A DNA stretch of 41,454 bases, from contig NZ_JAOCQE010000028.1 in assembly GCF_025290915.1 (NCBI RefSeq), positions 1-41,454 on the forward strand, in the 5' to 3' direction. The position numbers and the translations under genes are program-made. Below, in pieces: positions 7,097 through 14,668 of this stretch (positions within the stretch are counted from its first letter, which is position 1; the number at the start of each line of letters is the position of its first letter). The DNA is from Streptomyces sp. 15-116A. GTDB lineage: Bacteria; Actinomycetota; Actinomycetes; Streptomycetales; Streptomycetaceae. The notes under the pieces are model-generated. The model saw nothing but the letters and a program-made list of their open reading frames with translations, searched no databases and was not told where the DNA came from.

Positions 7097-8731
7097 ATGG
7101 CGCGCACCACCCACACCGTGACCAACCAGGCTCCCCCGCTCGTCCAGTACGACGTCTTCACCGCCGATCGCGCACTGGTGGAGGCCGTCGAACGGCATCT
7201 GGACCCGGCCGTCCTGGACGAGGTCCTGTCCGAGCTGTCGGCGCTGGGCCGCACCTCCGGCTCCGCGCAGGTGCAGGAGTGGGCCGTCCAGGCGAACGAG
7301 TTCCCGCCCCGGCTGCGCACCCACGACCGCTACGGCCACCGGATCGACGAGGTCGACTTCCACCCGGCCTGGCACCGGCTGCTCGGCAAGGGCGTCGGGG
7401 CGGGGCTGACGGCGGCCTGGGGCCGGCCCGGCGGTCACGTCCGCCGGGCGGCGGCGTTCCTCGTGTGGACGCAGGCCGAGGCGGGCAACGGCTGCCCGCT
7501 GTCGATGACCCACGCGGCCGTCCCCGCCCTGCGCACGGACCCCGCCCTGGCCGCCGAGTGGGAGCCACGGCTGACGTCCATGGTGTACGACCGCGGACTG
7601 CGCCCGGCGCACCAGAAGGCCGGCGTGCTCTTCGGGATGGGCATGACGGAGAAGCAGGGCGGCAGCGACGTACGGGCCAACACGACGACCGCGCGGCCGC
7701 TCGCCGAGGACGGCGCCTACGAGCTGACCGGGCACAAGTGGTTCTGCTCGGCCCCGATGTCGGACGCCTTCCTGTTGCTGGCGCAGGCGCCGGGAGGCCT
7801 CACCTGCTTCCTGGTGCCGCGCGTGCTGGAGGACGGCTCACGCAACGTGTTCCTCATCCAGCGTCTCAAGGACAAGCTGGGCAACCGGTCCAACGCCTCC
7901 GCCGAGGTCGAGTTCGACGGCACCTGGGCCCGCCGGGTCGGGGAGGAGGGCCGCGGGGTGCGCACCATCATCGGCATGGTGGCGGCGACCCGCCTGGACT
8001 GCGTCCTCGGCTCGGCGGGCCTGATGCGGCAGGCGGTGGCCCAGGCGATCCACCACTGCACCCACCGGGAGGCGTTCGGCGCGAAGCTCGCCGACAAGCC
8101 GCTGATGCGCAATGTCCTCGCCGACCTCGCCCTGGAGTCGGAGGCCGCGACGACGCTCGCGCTGCGCCTGGCCGCCGCGTACGACGACGGCGGCGAGCGG
8201 GAGCGGGCGCTGCTGCGCATCGCGGTCCCGGCGGCCAAGTACTGGGTGACCAAGCGGTGCGCCCCCGTCGCGGTGGAGGCGGCCGAGTGCCTGGGCGGCA
8301 ACGGCTACGTGGAGGAGTCGGGCCTGCCCCGCCTGGTCCGCGAGTCCCCCCTGAACTCCATCTGGGAGGGCGCGGGCAACGTCCAGGCCCTGGACGTCCT
8401 GCGCGCCCTCACCCGGGAACCCCAGGCCCTGGACGCCTACCTCCGCGAAGTCGGCCGGGCCCGCGGCGCCGACCACCGCCTGGACGCGGCGATCAAGAAC
8501 TTGCTGACCGACCTGTCCGACCTGGAGGGCATGGAATCCCGAGCCCGCCGCCTGGTGGAACGCCTCGCGCTCGTACTACAGGCCTCATTGCTGGTCCGCC
8601 ACGCACCCCCGGAGGTGGCCGACGCCTTCTGCGCCTCCCGCCTGGGCACAGACGCGGGCCTGTCCTTCGGCACACTCCCCCACACGCTGGACCTGGCGAA
8701 GCTCGTGGACCGGGCTCGCGCAATCGACTGA
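7097..8731 (+). CDS. aidB: AidB-like acyl-CoA dehydrogenase-family flavoprotein
   Basis: A 544-aa protein that aligns along its whole length with E. coli AidB (541 aa) as I know it: N-terminal THTVTNQAPPL, the helical domain with AEAGNGCPLSMTHAAVPAL, the beta domain with GMGMTEKQGGSDVRANTT and TGHKWFCSAP, LKDKLGNRSNAS, and the C-terminal LGGNGYVEESGLPRL and SPLNSIWEGAGN. AidB is an FAD enzyme of the acyl-CoA dehydrogenase fold that binds DNA and belongs to the adaptive response to alkylation; its exact reaction is debated. No ada, alkA or alkB-like gene is nearby. It is divergent from the YihY gene and appears leaderless. Streptomyces also has AidB-related paralogues in fatty-acid metabolism, so an alkylation role is likely, not certain. 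Confidence 0.87.
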   Translation: MARTTHTVTNQAPPLVQYDVFTADRALVEAVERHLDPAVLDEVLSELSALGRTSGSAQVQEWAVQANEFPPRLRTHDRYGHRIDEVDFHPAWHRLLGKGVGAGLTAAWGRPGGHVRRAAAFLVWTQAEAGNGCPLSMTHAAVPALRTDPALAAEWEPRLTSMVYDRGLRPAHQKAGVLFGMGMTEKQGGSDVRANTTTARPLAEDGAYELTGHKWFCSAPMSDAFLLLAQAPGGLTCFLVPRVLEDGSRNVFLIQRLKDKLGNRSNASAEVEFDGTWARRVGEEGRGVRTIIGMVAATRLDCVLGSAGLMRQAVAQAIHHCTHREAFGAKLADKPLMRNVLADLALESEAATTLALRLAAAYDDGGERERALLRIAVPAAKYWVTKRCAPVAVEAAECLGGNGYVEESGLPRLVRESPLNSIWEGAGNVQALDVLRALTREPQALDAYLREVGRARGADHRLDAAIKNLLTDLSDLEGMESRARRLVERLALVLQASLLVRHAPPEVADAFCASRLGTDAGLSFGTLPHTLDLAKLVDRARAID

Positions 8732-8746
8732 CGCCCAGGGCACATC

Positions 8747-8809
8747 CCTCAAGGGGCGCGGGGAACTGCGCGCCAAGCCACAACGCAACCCGCACCCGCC
8801 AACGACGAG
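8747..8809 (+). repeat. Dispersed Streptomyces intergenic repeat
   Basis: The stretch around GGGGCGCGGGGAACTGCGCG followed by CAAGCCACAACG is, from memory, a very common intergenic element in Streptomyces chromosomes, usually found just after genes. Only one copy is in this window. It contains short self-complementary parts (GCGCGGGG...CTGCGCGC) and may act as an RNA 3'-end structure; its origin is not established as far as I know. Confidence 0.6.
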
Positions 8810-8969
8810 CACCCGGCACCCCACTGGGCGCCCGGCCCAACCCGACCGGTAGGGGTGATGCTGCGCCGACACGGCACCACCCCCACCGCACTGGCCCCTT
8901 GACGAGCCGTGAACGCCGCTCGGGACGGCGTCGCTCAAGTTTCAATCACTCCGGAGCGTCCCGCCAGGG

Positions 8970-8985
8970 TTGCAAGGGGTTGCAA
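8970..8985. promoter_or_regulatory. Tandem TTGCAA operator candidate
   Basis: Two identical palindromic hexamers TTGCAA lie at 8970-8975 and 8980-8985, 10 bp apart (one helical turn), 62 bp upstream of the GAF regulator start. The second copy could also serve as a -35 box. The placement fits binding by a dimeric regulator, perhaps the product of the next gene itself. Confidence 0.4.
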
Positions 8986-9047
8986 CTTCACCCGAAGCAC
9001 ACGGCACTATGGACGGACAGCAAGTAACGGATCCCGGGGGAGGACCC

Positions 9048-10343
9048 GTGGCGCTCTCGCCCATGGACGTGACGCACCTGGCCGCCGTCGACGCGACCCG
9101 CGCCGCGCGGGTGCTGGACGAGGTCCGCTCCGCCAAGCTCTCCGGGCAGCGGACCCCCGTACCGCCCCGCCCGGTGATCGAGCAGTCCTGGCAGCGGATG
9201 CTGCGCAGCGGCGTCGACCCGGAGCACGACTTCCGCTCGGGCCTGCTGCCGCGCGAGGAGGTGCAGCGGCGCCGGGAGACGTCGGTGCTGCGGCACGTCC
9301 TGCCGGTGCTGCGCGAGGGCCTGCTCTCCGTCGCCGACGTCGCCCACCACATCATGGTCGTGGCCGACGAGGAGGGCCGCGTGCTGTGGCGGGAGGGCAG
9401 CGCGCCGGTGCTGCGCAAGGCGGACGGCCTCGGCTTCGAACTGGGCGCGGACTGGCGGGAGGACGTGGTCGGCACCAACGGCGTCGGCACCCCGGCGGTG
9501 GCCCGCCGCCCCGTGCAGGTCTTCGCCTCGGAGCACTTCGTCCGCTCGCACGCCACCTGGACGTGCGCCGGCGCGCCCATCACCGACCCGAGGGACGGGC
9601 GGCTGATCGGCGTCGTCGACGTGAGCGGCCCGCTGGAGACGATGCACCCGGCCACGCTGTCCTGGGTGGACTCGGTGGCCAAGCTCGCCGAGGCCCGGCT
9701 GCGCGAGATGCATGTGCGCTCGCTGGAGCGGCTGCGGGCGGTGGCGGCGCCGGTGCTGGCCCGGATCGAGGGGCGCGCGCTGGTGGTGGACCGGGACGGG
9801 TGGACGGCCGCGGTGACCGGCATGCCGTACACCGAGCGCCTCGCACTGCCCAAGTCCGTCGCGGCCGGGATGCGGTGGCTGCCGGCGCTGGGCCGGTGCT
9901 CGCTGGAGCCGCTGGCGGGCGGCTGGCTGGTGCGGGCGGCCGACGAGCCCGTGGCGGCGGACGGCGCGACCCGGATCGTGCTCGATCTGCGCGGGCCGCG
10001 CCGCTGGACGGTGGAGGTGTCCGGCGGCGCGGGCTCCTGGACGCGGGAACTGAGCCCCCGTCACGCCGAGTTGCTGTATCTGCTGGCGGTGCACCGCGCG
10101 GGCCGCAGCGCCTCGGGCCTGGCCGAGGACGTCTTCGGCGACCCGGCCCGTACGGTGACGGTCCGCGCGGAGATGTCCCGGGTACGGCGCTACCTCGGCA
10201 GCTTCCTGGAACACCGCCCGTACCGCTTCGCGGACCACGCCGACGTGGAGGTCCTGCTCCCGGACGACCCCCGTGACCTGCTCCCCCACTCGACGTCCCC
10301 CGCGCTCGGCAGGCAGCGCGGCGTGACGGCGACGGGGAGTTGA
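9048..10343 (+). CDS. GAF-domain transcriptional regulator, AcoR-like without AAA+ domain
   Basis: A 431-aa protein. The N-terminal part (PRPVIEQSWQRMLRSGVDPE, roughly residues 35-55) and the GAF region (VADVAHHIMVVADEEGRVLW, then EDVVGTNGVGTPAVARRPVQV and WTCAGAPITDPRDGRLIGVVD, roughly 80-220) are those of AcoR-type sensors. No AAA+ sigma-54 activator domain follows. The C-terminal ~80 residues (LSPRHAELLYLLAVHRAGRS, AEDVFGDPARTVTVRAEMSRVRRYLG) form a predicted winged-helix DNA-binding region. Such actinobacterial regulators are often linked to alcohol or acetaldehyde oxidation genes, but none is adjacent here. I chose the GTG at 9048 because GGGGGAGG lies 5-6 nt upstream; the frame extends further but without a better start. 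Confidence 0.85.
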   Translation: MALSPMDVTHLAAVDATRAARVLDEVRSAKLSGQRTPVPPRPVIEQSWQRMLRSGVDPEHDFRSGLLPREEVQRRRETSVLRHVLPVLREGLLSVADVAHHIMVVADEEGRVLWREGSAPVLRKADGLGFELGADWREDVVGTNGVGTPAVARRPVQVFASEHFVRSHATWTCAGAPITDPRDGRLIGVVDVSGPLETMHPATLSWVDSVAKLAEARLREMHVRSLERLRAVAAPVLARIEGRALVVDRDGWTAAVTGMPYTERLALPKSVAAGMRWLPALGRCSLEPLAGGWLVRAADEPVAADGATRIVLDLRGPRRWTVEVSGGAGSWTRELSPRHAELLYLLAVHRAGRSASGLAEDVFGDPARTVTVRAEMSRVRRYLGSFLEHRPYRFADHADVEVLLPDDPRDLLPHSTSPALGRQRGVTATGS

Positions 10344-10443
10344 ACCAGCTGCGGGCGTCGGTCGTGGACTGCCGTCGCCCAGTGAGTCGTTGATTGCCGT
10401 TGTGTATATGTGCAGGGTCTTCGTCCCCTTCGGGGCCCGGCTG

Positions 10444-10462
10444 CCGTAGCATCCCCCTACGG
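10444..10462. terminator. Weak hairpin, possible terminator of the GAF regulator gene
   Basis: CCGTAG (10444-10449) pairs with CTACGG (10457-10462) around a 7-nt loop, about 100 bp after the regulator's stop codon and 74 bp before the next start. No T-tract follows. It could equally belong to the 5' region of the secreted-protein gene. Confidence 0.3.
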
Positions 10463-10535
10463 GCCTGCCACCCCACCTGCTCCACGGTCAACCCGCGGAC
10501 CGCCGGACGCAGTTGGCTCGTCTCGGGAGGACGTC

Positions 10536-11819
10536 ATGAAGCATCGGGGCCGACATCGCCGACGCCGGCGCGGCAGAGCGCTGCGTGCCGCACTGGCCGG
10601 AACCGCTCTCGCGCTCACCGCAGCCGCCACCATGATCAGCGCCTCGCAGGCCACCGACACCGACGACCCCGGCCCGCTGAAGCCGCTCACCGCGCCCGCG
10701 GACACCGCGCCGCTGCGGCTGGCCGAGGAGCCGGTGCCCCGTCCGTGGCTGGACCGGCTGTCCGACGAGATGGGCCGGCCCGTAGGGATCACGACCGTCC
10801 TCGCCGACAGCGACAGTTCCCTGCGCGAGGCGCGGGACTGCCCGGCCGAGGACCGGCGGGCGCTCCCGGTGGAACCGGCCGCCACGCGCGCGTACTGCTT
10901 CGGCGTCGGCGACACCACCGGCCTGCGGCCCGGCGCGGTCACCACCTCCGGCGACGCGGACGACGACGGGCACTGGGGTGCGCACCGGGTGGTCCTCTCC
11001 GGCTGGAGCGAGAACGCCGAGGCGGCGGCCGGGCAGGGGCTCGCCCGGGTCGCGGTCGTGGACGCCGAGGAGCGCGGCTACACGTGGGCGCTGCTCGCCG
11101 TGCCGGCGGACGGCGGCCGGGACTACCGCGCGCTGGGCTCGCCGGTGTCCGGCATGGTCTGGTACCAGGACAAGCTGCTGGTCACTGCCGGGCCGGGCGA
11201 CGACAGCGTCCTGTATGTGTACGACGTCCACCGGATCCAGCGGGCCACCGTCGACGGCCCCGCGGTCGGCCGGGTGCCCGGCGGCTGGTCGGCGGCCGGG
11301 GCGCGGTACGTCATGCCCGCCGTCGCCTCCTACCGGATGGCGGCCGGTGCGGACGCCCCGCGGCCCGGCGGTATCTCCCTGGACCGGAGCACCGCCCCCG
11401 ACAGTCTGGTGGTGCACGAGGCGGCGCCCGAGGACGGTGACGGGCCGACCCGGGTGTGGCGGTACGCGTTCGGCGACGACCCCGCGCGGTCGGGTCTGCT
11501 CGCCACGGACTCGCTACTGCGGGCGGACGCGGTGGAGGCGTACGAGACGGAGCTGGACGAGGTGCAGGGCGTGCTGTCGTACCGGTCGGCCCTGTACCTG
11601 GGCCGGGCGTCCGGGGCGCCGGACGAGCGGGGCACGCTGTGGCGGCAGGACGCGGACGGGGCGCGGCCCACGCGGTGCGGGGCGGACGAGTCGCTCCGCT
11701 GCTGGAGCGGGCCCGCGGCGTCCCTGTCCCTGTGGCAGGAGACCGGTGAGGTCTGGGCTCAGTCGGGCCGGGCGCTGTTCGCCTTCCCGCTGACCTCGGT
11801 GGAGCGCGCCCCGGACTGA
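10536..11819 (+). CDS. Secreted protein of unknown function
   Basis: A 427-aa protein that I do not recognise. The N-terminus is Arg-rich (KHRGRHRRRRRGR), followed by the hydrophobic segment ALRAALAGTALALTAAATMI and an Ala-Ser-Gln-Ala cleavage region near residue 39, so it is exported. The mature part has alternating short beta-like stretches and Gly/Asp turns (LSGWSENAEA, TWALLAVPADGGRDYRALGSPV, VWYQDKLLVTAGPGDDSVLYVYDVHRI, RGTLWRQDADGARP), suggesting a beta-propeller-like or other all-beta extracellular protein; this is a guess. Cys pairs (near 104 and 123, and again near 378-387) may form disulfides. The start follows GGGAGG with 5-nt spacing. It stands alone between a regulator and a GNAT gene. 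Confidence 0.82.
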   Translation: MKHRGRHRRRRRGRALRAALAGTALALTAAATMISASQATDTDDPGPLKPLTAPADTAPLRLAEEPVPRPWLDRLSDEMGRPVGITTVLADSDSSLREARDCPAEDRRALPVEPAATRAYCFGVGDTTGLRPGAVTTSGDADDDGHWGAHRVVLSGWSENAEAAAGQGLARVAVVDAEERGYTWALLAVPADGGRDYRALGSPVSGMVWYQDKLLVTAGPGDDSVLYVYDVHRIQRATVDGPAVGRVPGGWSAAGARYVMPAVASYRMAAGADAPRPGGISLDRSTAPDSLVVHEAAPEDGDGPTRVWRYAFGDDPARSGLLATDSLLRADAVEAYETELDEVQGVLSYRSALYLGRASGAPDERGTLWRQDADGARPTRCGADESLRCWSGPAASLSLWQETGEVWAQSGRALFAFPLTSVERAPD

Positions 11820-11881
11820 CGCCTCGCACCGGCTGATCAGGCGTTCGACAGAAACGCGTACCGGGTGGTTCCCTGTCGGTC

Positions 11882-12454
11882 ATGACGAGCATCGCCGTGA
11901 CCACCTGGTCCCTGGAGCAGACCGCGCCCACCGATCTCCTGCCGGCCGCCACGCCCGACGGGGACGTGCGCGTCGTCCGCTCGGAAGTGCCCTCGCCCGA
12001 GTTCAGCCGTTTCCTGTACGCCTCGGTCGGCGGGGACATCCGCTGGACGGACCGGCTGGGCTGGACGTACGCGCAGTGGCAGGAGCACCTGGACCGGCCC
12101 GGCGTGGAGACGTGGGTGGCCTACGACCGGGGAACGCCCGCGGGCTATGTGGAGCTGGAGGCGCAGGACGGCGGTGTCGTGGAGATCGTCTACTTCGGGC
12201 TGATCCCCGCCTTCCGCGGGCGCCGCATCGGCGGTCATCTGCTGTCGTACGGCACCGCCCGCGCCTGGGATCTCGCCGAGCGGTGGCCGGGCGTGAAGCC
12301 GACGACGCGGGTGTGGCTGCACACGTGCAGCAAGGACGGCGAGCACGCCATGGACAACTATCTGCGCCGGGGCTTCAAGCTGTTCGACACCAAGGTGGAG
12401 GACGAGCCGGAGGTGGCTACTCCGGGTCCGTGGCCGGGGGCCTACCCCGCCTGA
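11882..12454 (+). CDS. GNAT family N-acetyltransferase
   Basis: A 190-aa acetyltransferase with one GNAT domain. The acetyl-CoA-binding motif is at residues ~107-121 (GLIPAFRGRRIGGHLL, matching the R/Q-x-x-G-x-G/A pyrophosphate loop) after the core strand VVEIVYF. The final helix and strand with WLHTCSKDGEHAMDNYLRRGFK match the usual C-terminal motif B. It transfers an acetyl group from acetyl-CoA to an amine, of unknown identity, in the cytoplasm. The ~75-residue N-terminal extension is longer than in minimal GNATs. It starts 62 bp after the secreted protein gene and is followed by a strong hairpin at 12493. Confidence 0.85.
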   Translation: MTSIAVTTWSLEQTAPTDLLPAATPDGDVRVVRSEVPSPEFSRFLYASVGGDIRWTDRLGWTYAQWQEHLDRPGVETWVAYDRGTPAGYVELEAQDGGVVEIVYFGLIPAFRGRRIGGHLLSYGTARAWDLAERWPGVKPTTRVWLHTCSKDGEHAMDNYLRRGFKLFDTKVEDEPEVATPGPWPGAYPA

Positions 12455-12492
12455 CCAGCGCGGACAAGACCACCCGCGCCGCTTGTGACCAA

Positions 12493-12529
12493 GGACACCC
12501 TTGTCTCGCCCTACGAGACAAGGGTGTCC
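12493..12529. terminator. Perfect 16-bp inverted repeat, probable transcription terminator
   Basis: Bases 12493-12508 (starting GGACACCCTTG) are exactly complementary to 12514-12529, with a 5-nt loop CCCTA. The dyad begins 38 bp after the GNAT stop codon and ends before the sulfur-operon leader region. No T-tract follows, which is common for terminators in these genomes. The length and perfection also fit a dispersed repeat. Confidence 0.7.
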
Positions 12530-12544
12530 GCATGATGGACGAAG

Positions 12545-12559
12545 CTGGACTGTGTCCAG
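12545..12559. promoter_or_regulatory. Palindromic operator candidate of the sulfur operon
   Basis: CTGGAC (12545-12550) and GTCCAG (12554-12559) form a 6-bp dyad with a 3-bp centre. It lies 22 bp before the leader-peptide ATG, where a repressor would cover the -35/-10 region. The regulator is unknown. Confidence 0.35.
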
Positions 12560-12581
12560 ATCGCCGTGACACGCTTCCGTC

Positions 12582-12665
12582 ATGCCTGGAACTGGAATCG
12601 CCTTGGTGAGTCGGCGGCACGTCGACCTCGGCCGCATGTCCAGCGCCATCTGTCCGGCGCGCTGA
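12582..12665 (+). CDS. Putative 27-aa leader peptide of the sulfur-assimilation operon
   Basis: A short reading frame of 27 codons ending in TGA, 129 bp before sirA. Its central segment LVSRRHVDLGRMSSAIC, residues 8-24, matches what I know as a recurring 'putative leader peptide' upstream of sulfur genes in Streptomyces. The peptide has a single Cys (residue 24), close to the stop. In mycobacteria, short Cys-containing upstream frames regulate sulfur genes by cysteine-responsive attenuation. By analogy, slow decoding of the Cys codon when cysteinyl-tRNA is scarce could expose sirA translation or prevent premature termination. Regulation here is inference; no single strong hairpin stands out between its stop and the sirA start. 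No clear ribosome-binding site precedes it, and CACGCT seven nt upstream is a poor -10 box. Confidence 0.65.
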   Translation: MPGTGIALVSRRHVDLGRMSSAICPAR

Positions 12666-12794
12666 GACCACCTCCAGCAGCGCCCGACACCCTCTCCCGC
12701 TTTCCTCCCGCGCAACGACGCGCACATCTGCCCGCGCGCCCATTTTGCGCAGGCCAGAGCCGCATTCCCGCCTGTCCCGAAGGACGTATCCACC

Positions 12795-14492
12795 ATGGCC
12801 GCCACCCCGCAGAAGCCTGCCGCCGCGACTCCCCGCCGCAAGGTGAGCCGTCACCGCGGCGAGGGCCAGTGGGCCGCGGGGCACTTCACCCCGCTCAACG
12901 GCAACGAGCAGTTCAAGAAGGACGACGACGGTCTCAATGTGCGGACACGCATTGAGACGATCTACTCCAAGCGGGGCTTCGACTCGATCGACCCCAACGA
13001 CCTGCGCGGCCGTATGCGCTGGTGGGGCCTGTACACCCAGCGCAAGCCCGGGATCGACGGCGGCAAGACCGCGATCCTGGAGCCGGAGGAGCTGGACGAC
13101 GAGTACTTCATGCTGCGGGTGCGCATCGACGGCGGCCGGCTCACCACGCAGCAGCTCCGCGTGATCGGTGAGATCTCGCAGGAGTTCGCGCGGGGCACCG
13201 CGGACATCACCGACCGGCAGAACGTGCAGTACCACTGGATCCGGATCGAGGACGTGCCCGAGATCTGGAACCGGCTGGAGGCCGTCGGACTGTCCACCAC
13301 CGAGGCGTGCGGTGACACGCCCCGCGTGATCATCGGCTCCCCCGTCGCGGGCATCGCCGAGGACGAGATCATCGACGGCTCCCCGGCCATCGAGGAGATC
13401 CACCGGCGGGTCATCGGCAACCCGGCGTTCTCCAACCTGCCCCGCAAGTTCAAGTCCGCGATCTCCGGCTCGCCGCTGCTGGACGTGGCGCACGAGATCA
13501 ACGACGTGGCGTTCGTGGGCGTGAACCACCCCGAGCACGGCCCCGGCTTCGACCTGTGGGTCGGCGGCGGTCTGTCCACCAACCCCAAGATCGGCGTCCG
13601 GCTGGGTGCCTGGGTGCCGCTGGACGAGGTCCCGGACGTCTTCGAGGGCGTCATCTCGATCTTCCGTGACTACGGCTACCGGCGGCTGCGCACCCGCGCC
13701 CGCCTGAAGTTCCTGGTCGCCGACTGGGGTGCGGAGAAGTTCCGGCAGGTGCTGGAGGACGAGTACCTCAAGCGGAAGCTGACCGACGGTCCGGCGCCCG
13801 CCCAGCCGGTGGAACGTTGGCGCGACCACGTCGGTGTGCACCGGCAGAAGGACGGCCGCTACTACGTGGGCTTCGCCCCGCGCGTCGGCCGGGTCGACGG
13901 CACCACGCTCACCAAGATCGCCGACCTCGCGGAGGCGCACGGCTCGGGCCGGGTGCGCACCACCGTCGAGCAGAAGATGATCATTCTCGACGTCGAGGAG
14001 GGCCAGGTCGACTCGCTCGTCGACGCCCTGGAGGCGCTGGACCTCACTGCCAAGCCCTCCCCGTTCCGGCGCGGCACCATGGCCTGCACCGGCATCGAGT
14101 ACTGCAAGCTCGCCATCGTCGAGACCAAGGCGCGCGGCGCCTCGCTGATCGACGAACTGGAGCGCCGCATCCCGGACTTCGACGAGCCGATCACCATCAA
14201 CCTCAACGGCTGCCCGAACGCCTGCGCCCGTATCCAGGTGGCGGACATCGGTCTCAAGGGGCAGCTGGTCCTCAACGACGCCGGTGAGCAGGTCGAGGGC
14301 TACCAGGTGCACCTCGGCGGCGCGCTCGGCCTGGAGGCCGGGTTCGGCCGCAAGGTGCGCGGTCTGAAGGTGACCTCCGAGGAACTGCCCGACTACGTCG
14401 AGCGGGTCCTCAAGCGGTTCCAGGCCGAGCGCGAGGACGGCGAGCGGTTCGCCGCCTGGGCGGCCCGCGCGAGCGAGGAGTCGCTGTCATGA
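12795..14492 (+). CDS. sirA: Ferredoxin-dependent sulfite reductase (nitrite/sulfite reductase family)
   Basis: A 565-aa siroheme [4Fe-4S] reductase that converts sulfite to sulfide with six electrons from ferredoxin. The cluster cysteines are Cys431 and Cys437 (CTGIEYC, CX5C) and Cys473 and Cys477 (CPNAC, CX3C); the last bridges to siroheme. Two ferredoxin-like half domains and the parallel NiR/SiR domains are present. Tyr80 (GLYTQR) and Cys172 (EACGD) are 92 residues apart, exactly as Tyr69 and Cys161, which form the covalent Tyr-Cys link in M. tuberculosis SirA. This and the downstream APS reductase argue for sulfite over nitrite as substrate. It is the first enzyme gene of the operon; its stop overlaps the next start (ATGA). 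Confidence 0.96.
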   Translation: MAATPQKPAAATPRRKVSRHRGEGQWAAGHFTPLNGNEQFKKDDDGLNVRTRIETIYSKRGFDSIDPNDLRGRMRWWGLYTQRKPGIDGGKTAILEPEELDDEYFMLRVRIDGGRLTTQQLRVIGEISQEFARGTADITDRQNVQYHWIRIEDVPEIWNRLEAVGLSTTEACGDTPRVIIGSPVAGIAEDEIIDGSPAIEEIHRRVIGNPAFSNLPRKFKSAISGSPLLDVAHEINDVAFVGVNHPEHGPGFDLWVGGGLSTNPKIGVRLGAWVPLDEVPDVFEGVISIFRDYGYRRLRTRARLKFLVADWGAEKFRQVLEDEYLKRKLTDGPAPAQPVERWRDHVGVHRQKDGRYYVGFAPRVGRVDGTTLTKIADLAEAHGSGRVRTTVEQKMIILDVEEGQVDSLVDALEALDLTAKPSPFRRGTMACTGIEYCKLAIVETKARGASLIDELERRIPDFDEPITINLNGCPNACARIQVADIGLKGQLVLNDAGEQVEGYQVHLGGALGLEAGFGRKVRGLKVTSEELPDYVERVLKRFQAEREDGERFAAWAARASEESLS

Positions 14493-14668
14493 GCGAGCGT
14501 GCGGCGCCCTTCTACTGCCCCTACTGCGGGGACGAGGACCTGCGGCCCAGCGAGGAAGGGCATGGCGCCTGGGAATGCGGGGCGTGCAACCGAGCCTTTC
14601 AGCTGAAGTTCCTCGGGCTGCTGGCCCGGGGGGCCCAGCGATCCGACACGGGAGGGGACCGGATATGA
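14489..14668 (+). CDS. Small double-CxxC (zinc-ribbon-like) protein of the sulfur operon
   Basis: A 59-aa protein with Cys10-x-x-Cys13 (CPYC) and Cys30-x-x-Cys33 (CGAC), the spacing of a small zinc ribbon. The C-terminal half has the helix-like AFQLKFLGLLARGA. It overlaps sirA by 4 bp (ATGA) and cysH by 4 bp (ATGA), so it is translationally coupled on both sides and almost certainly real. From memory, an equivalent small gene lies between the sulfite reductase and cysH genes in S. coelicolor and relatives. Its function is unknown. It might bind zinc or an iron-sulfur cluster, pass electrons or sulfur between SirA and CysH, or assist assembly of their clusters; all of these are inference. Confidence 0.9.
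   Translation: MSERAAPFYCPYCGDEDLRPSEEGHGAWECGACNRAFQLKFLGLLARGAQRSDTGGDRI

Larger units (their letters stand above)
8732..9047. other. Intergenic region holding a repeat and a regulator promoter
   Basis: These 316 bp separate aidB from the GAF regulator. The left part holds a dispersed Streptomyces-type repeat (8747-8809). The right part holds a tandem TTGCAA element (8970-8985) and the strong ribosome-binding site GGGGGAGG of the next gene. I see no credible small gene between them. Confidence 0.6.

Noticed and set aside
10344..10535. Possible tRNA or small RNA gene
   Set aside because: The region has only short hairpins; no cloverleaf, T-loop GTTCGA motif or anticodon arm can be drawn.
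12417..14312. A 631-codon minus-strand frame opposite sirA
   Set aside because: It is low-complexity and runs across the leader region and the sirA gene, whose catalytic motifs are unambiguous on the plus strand.
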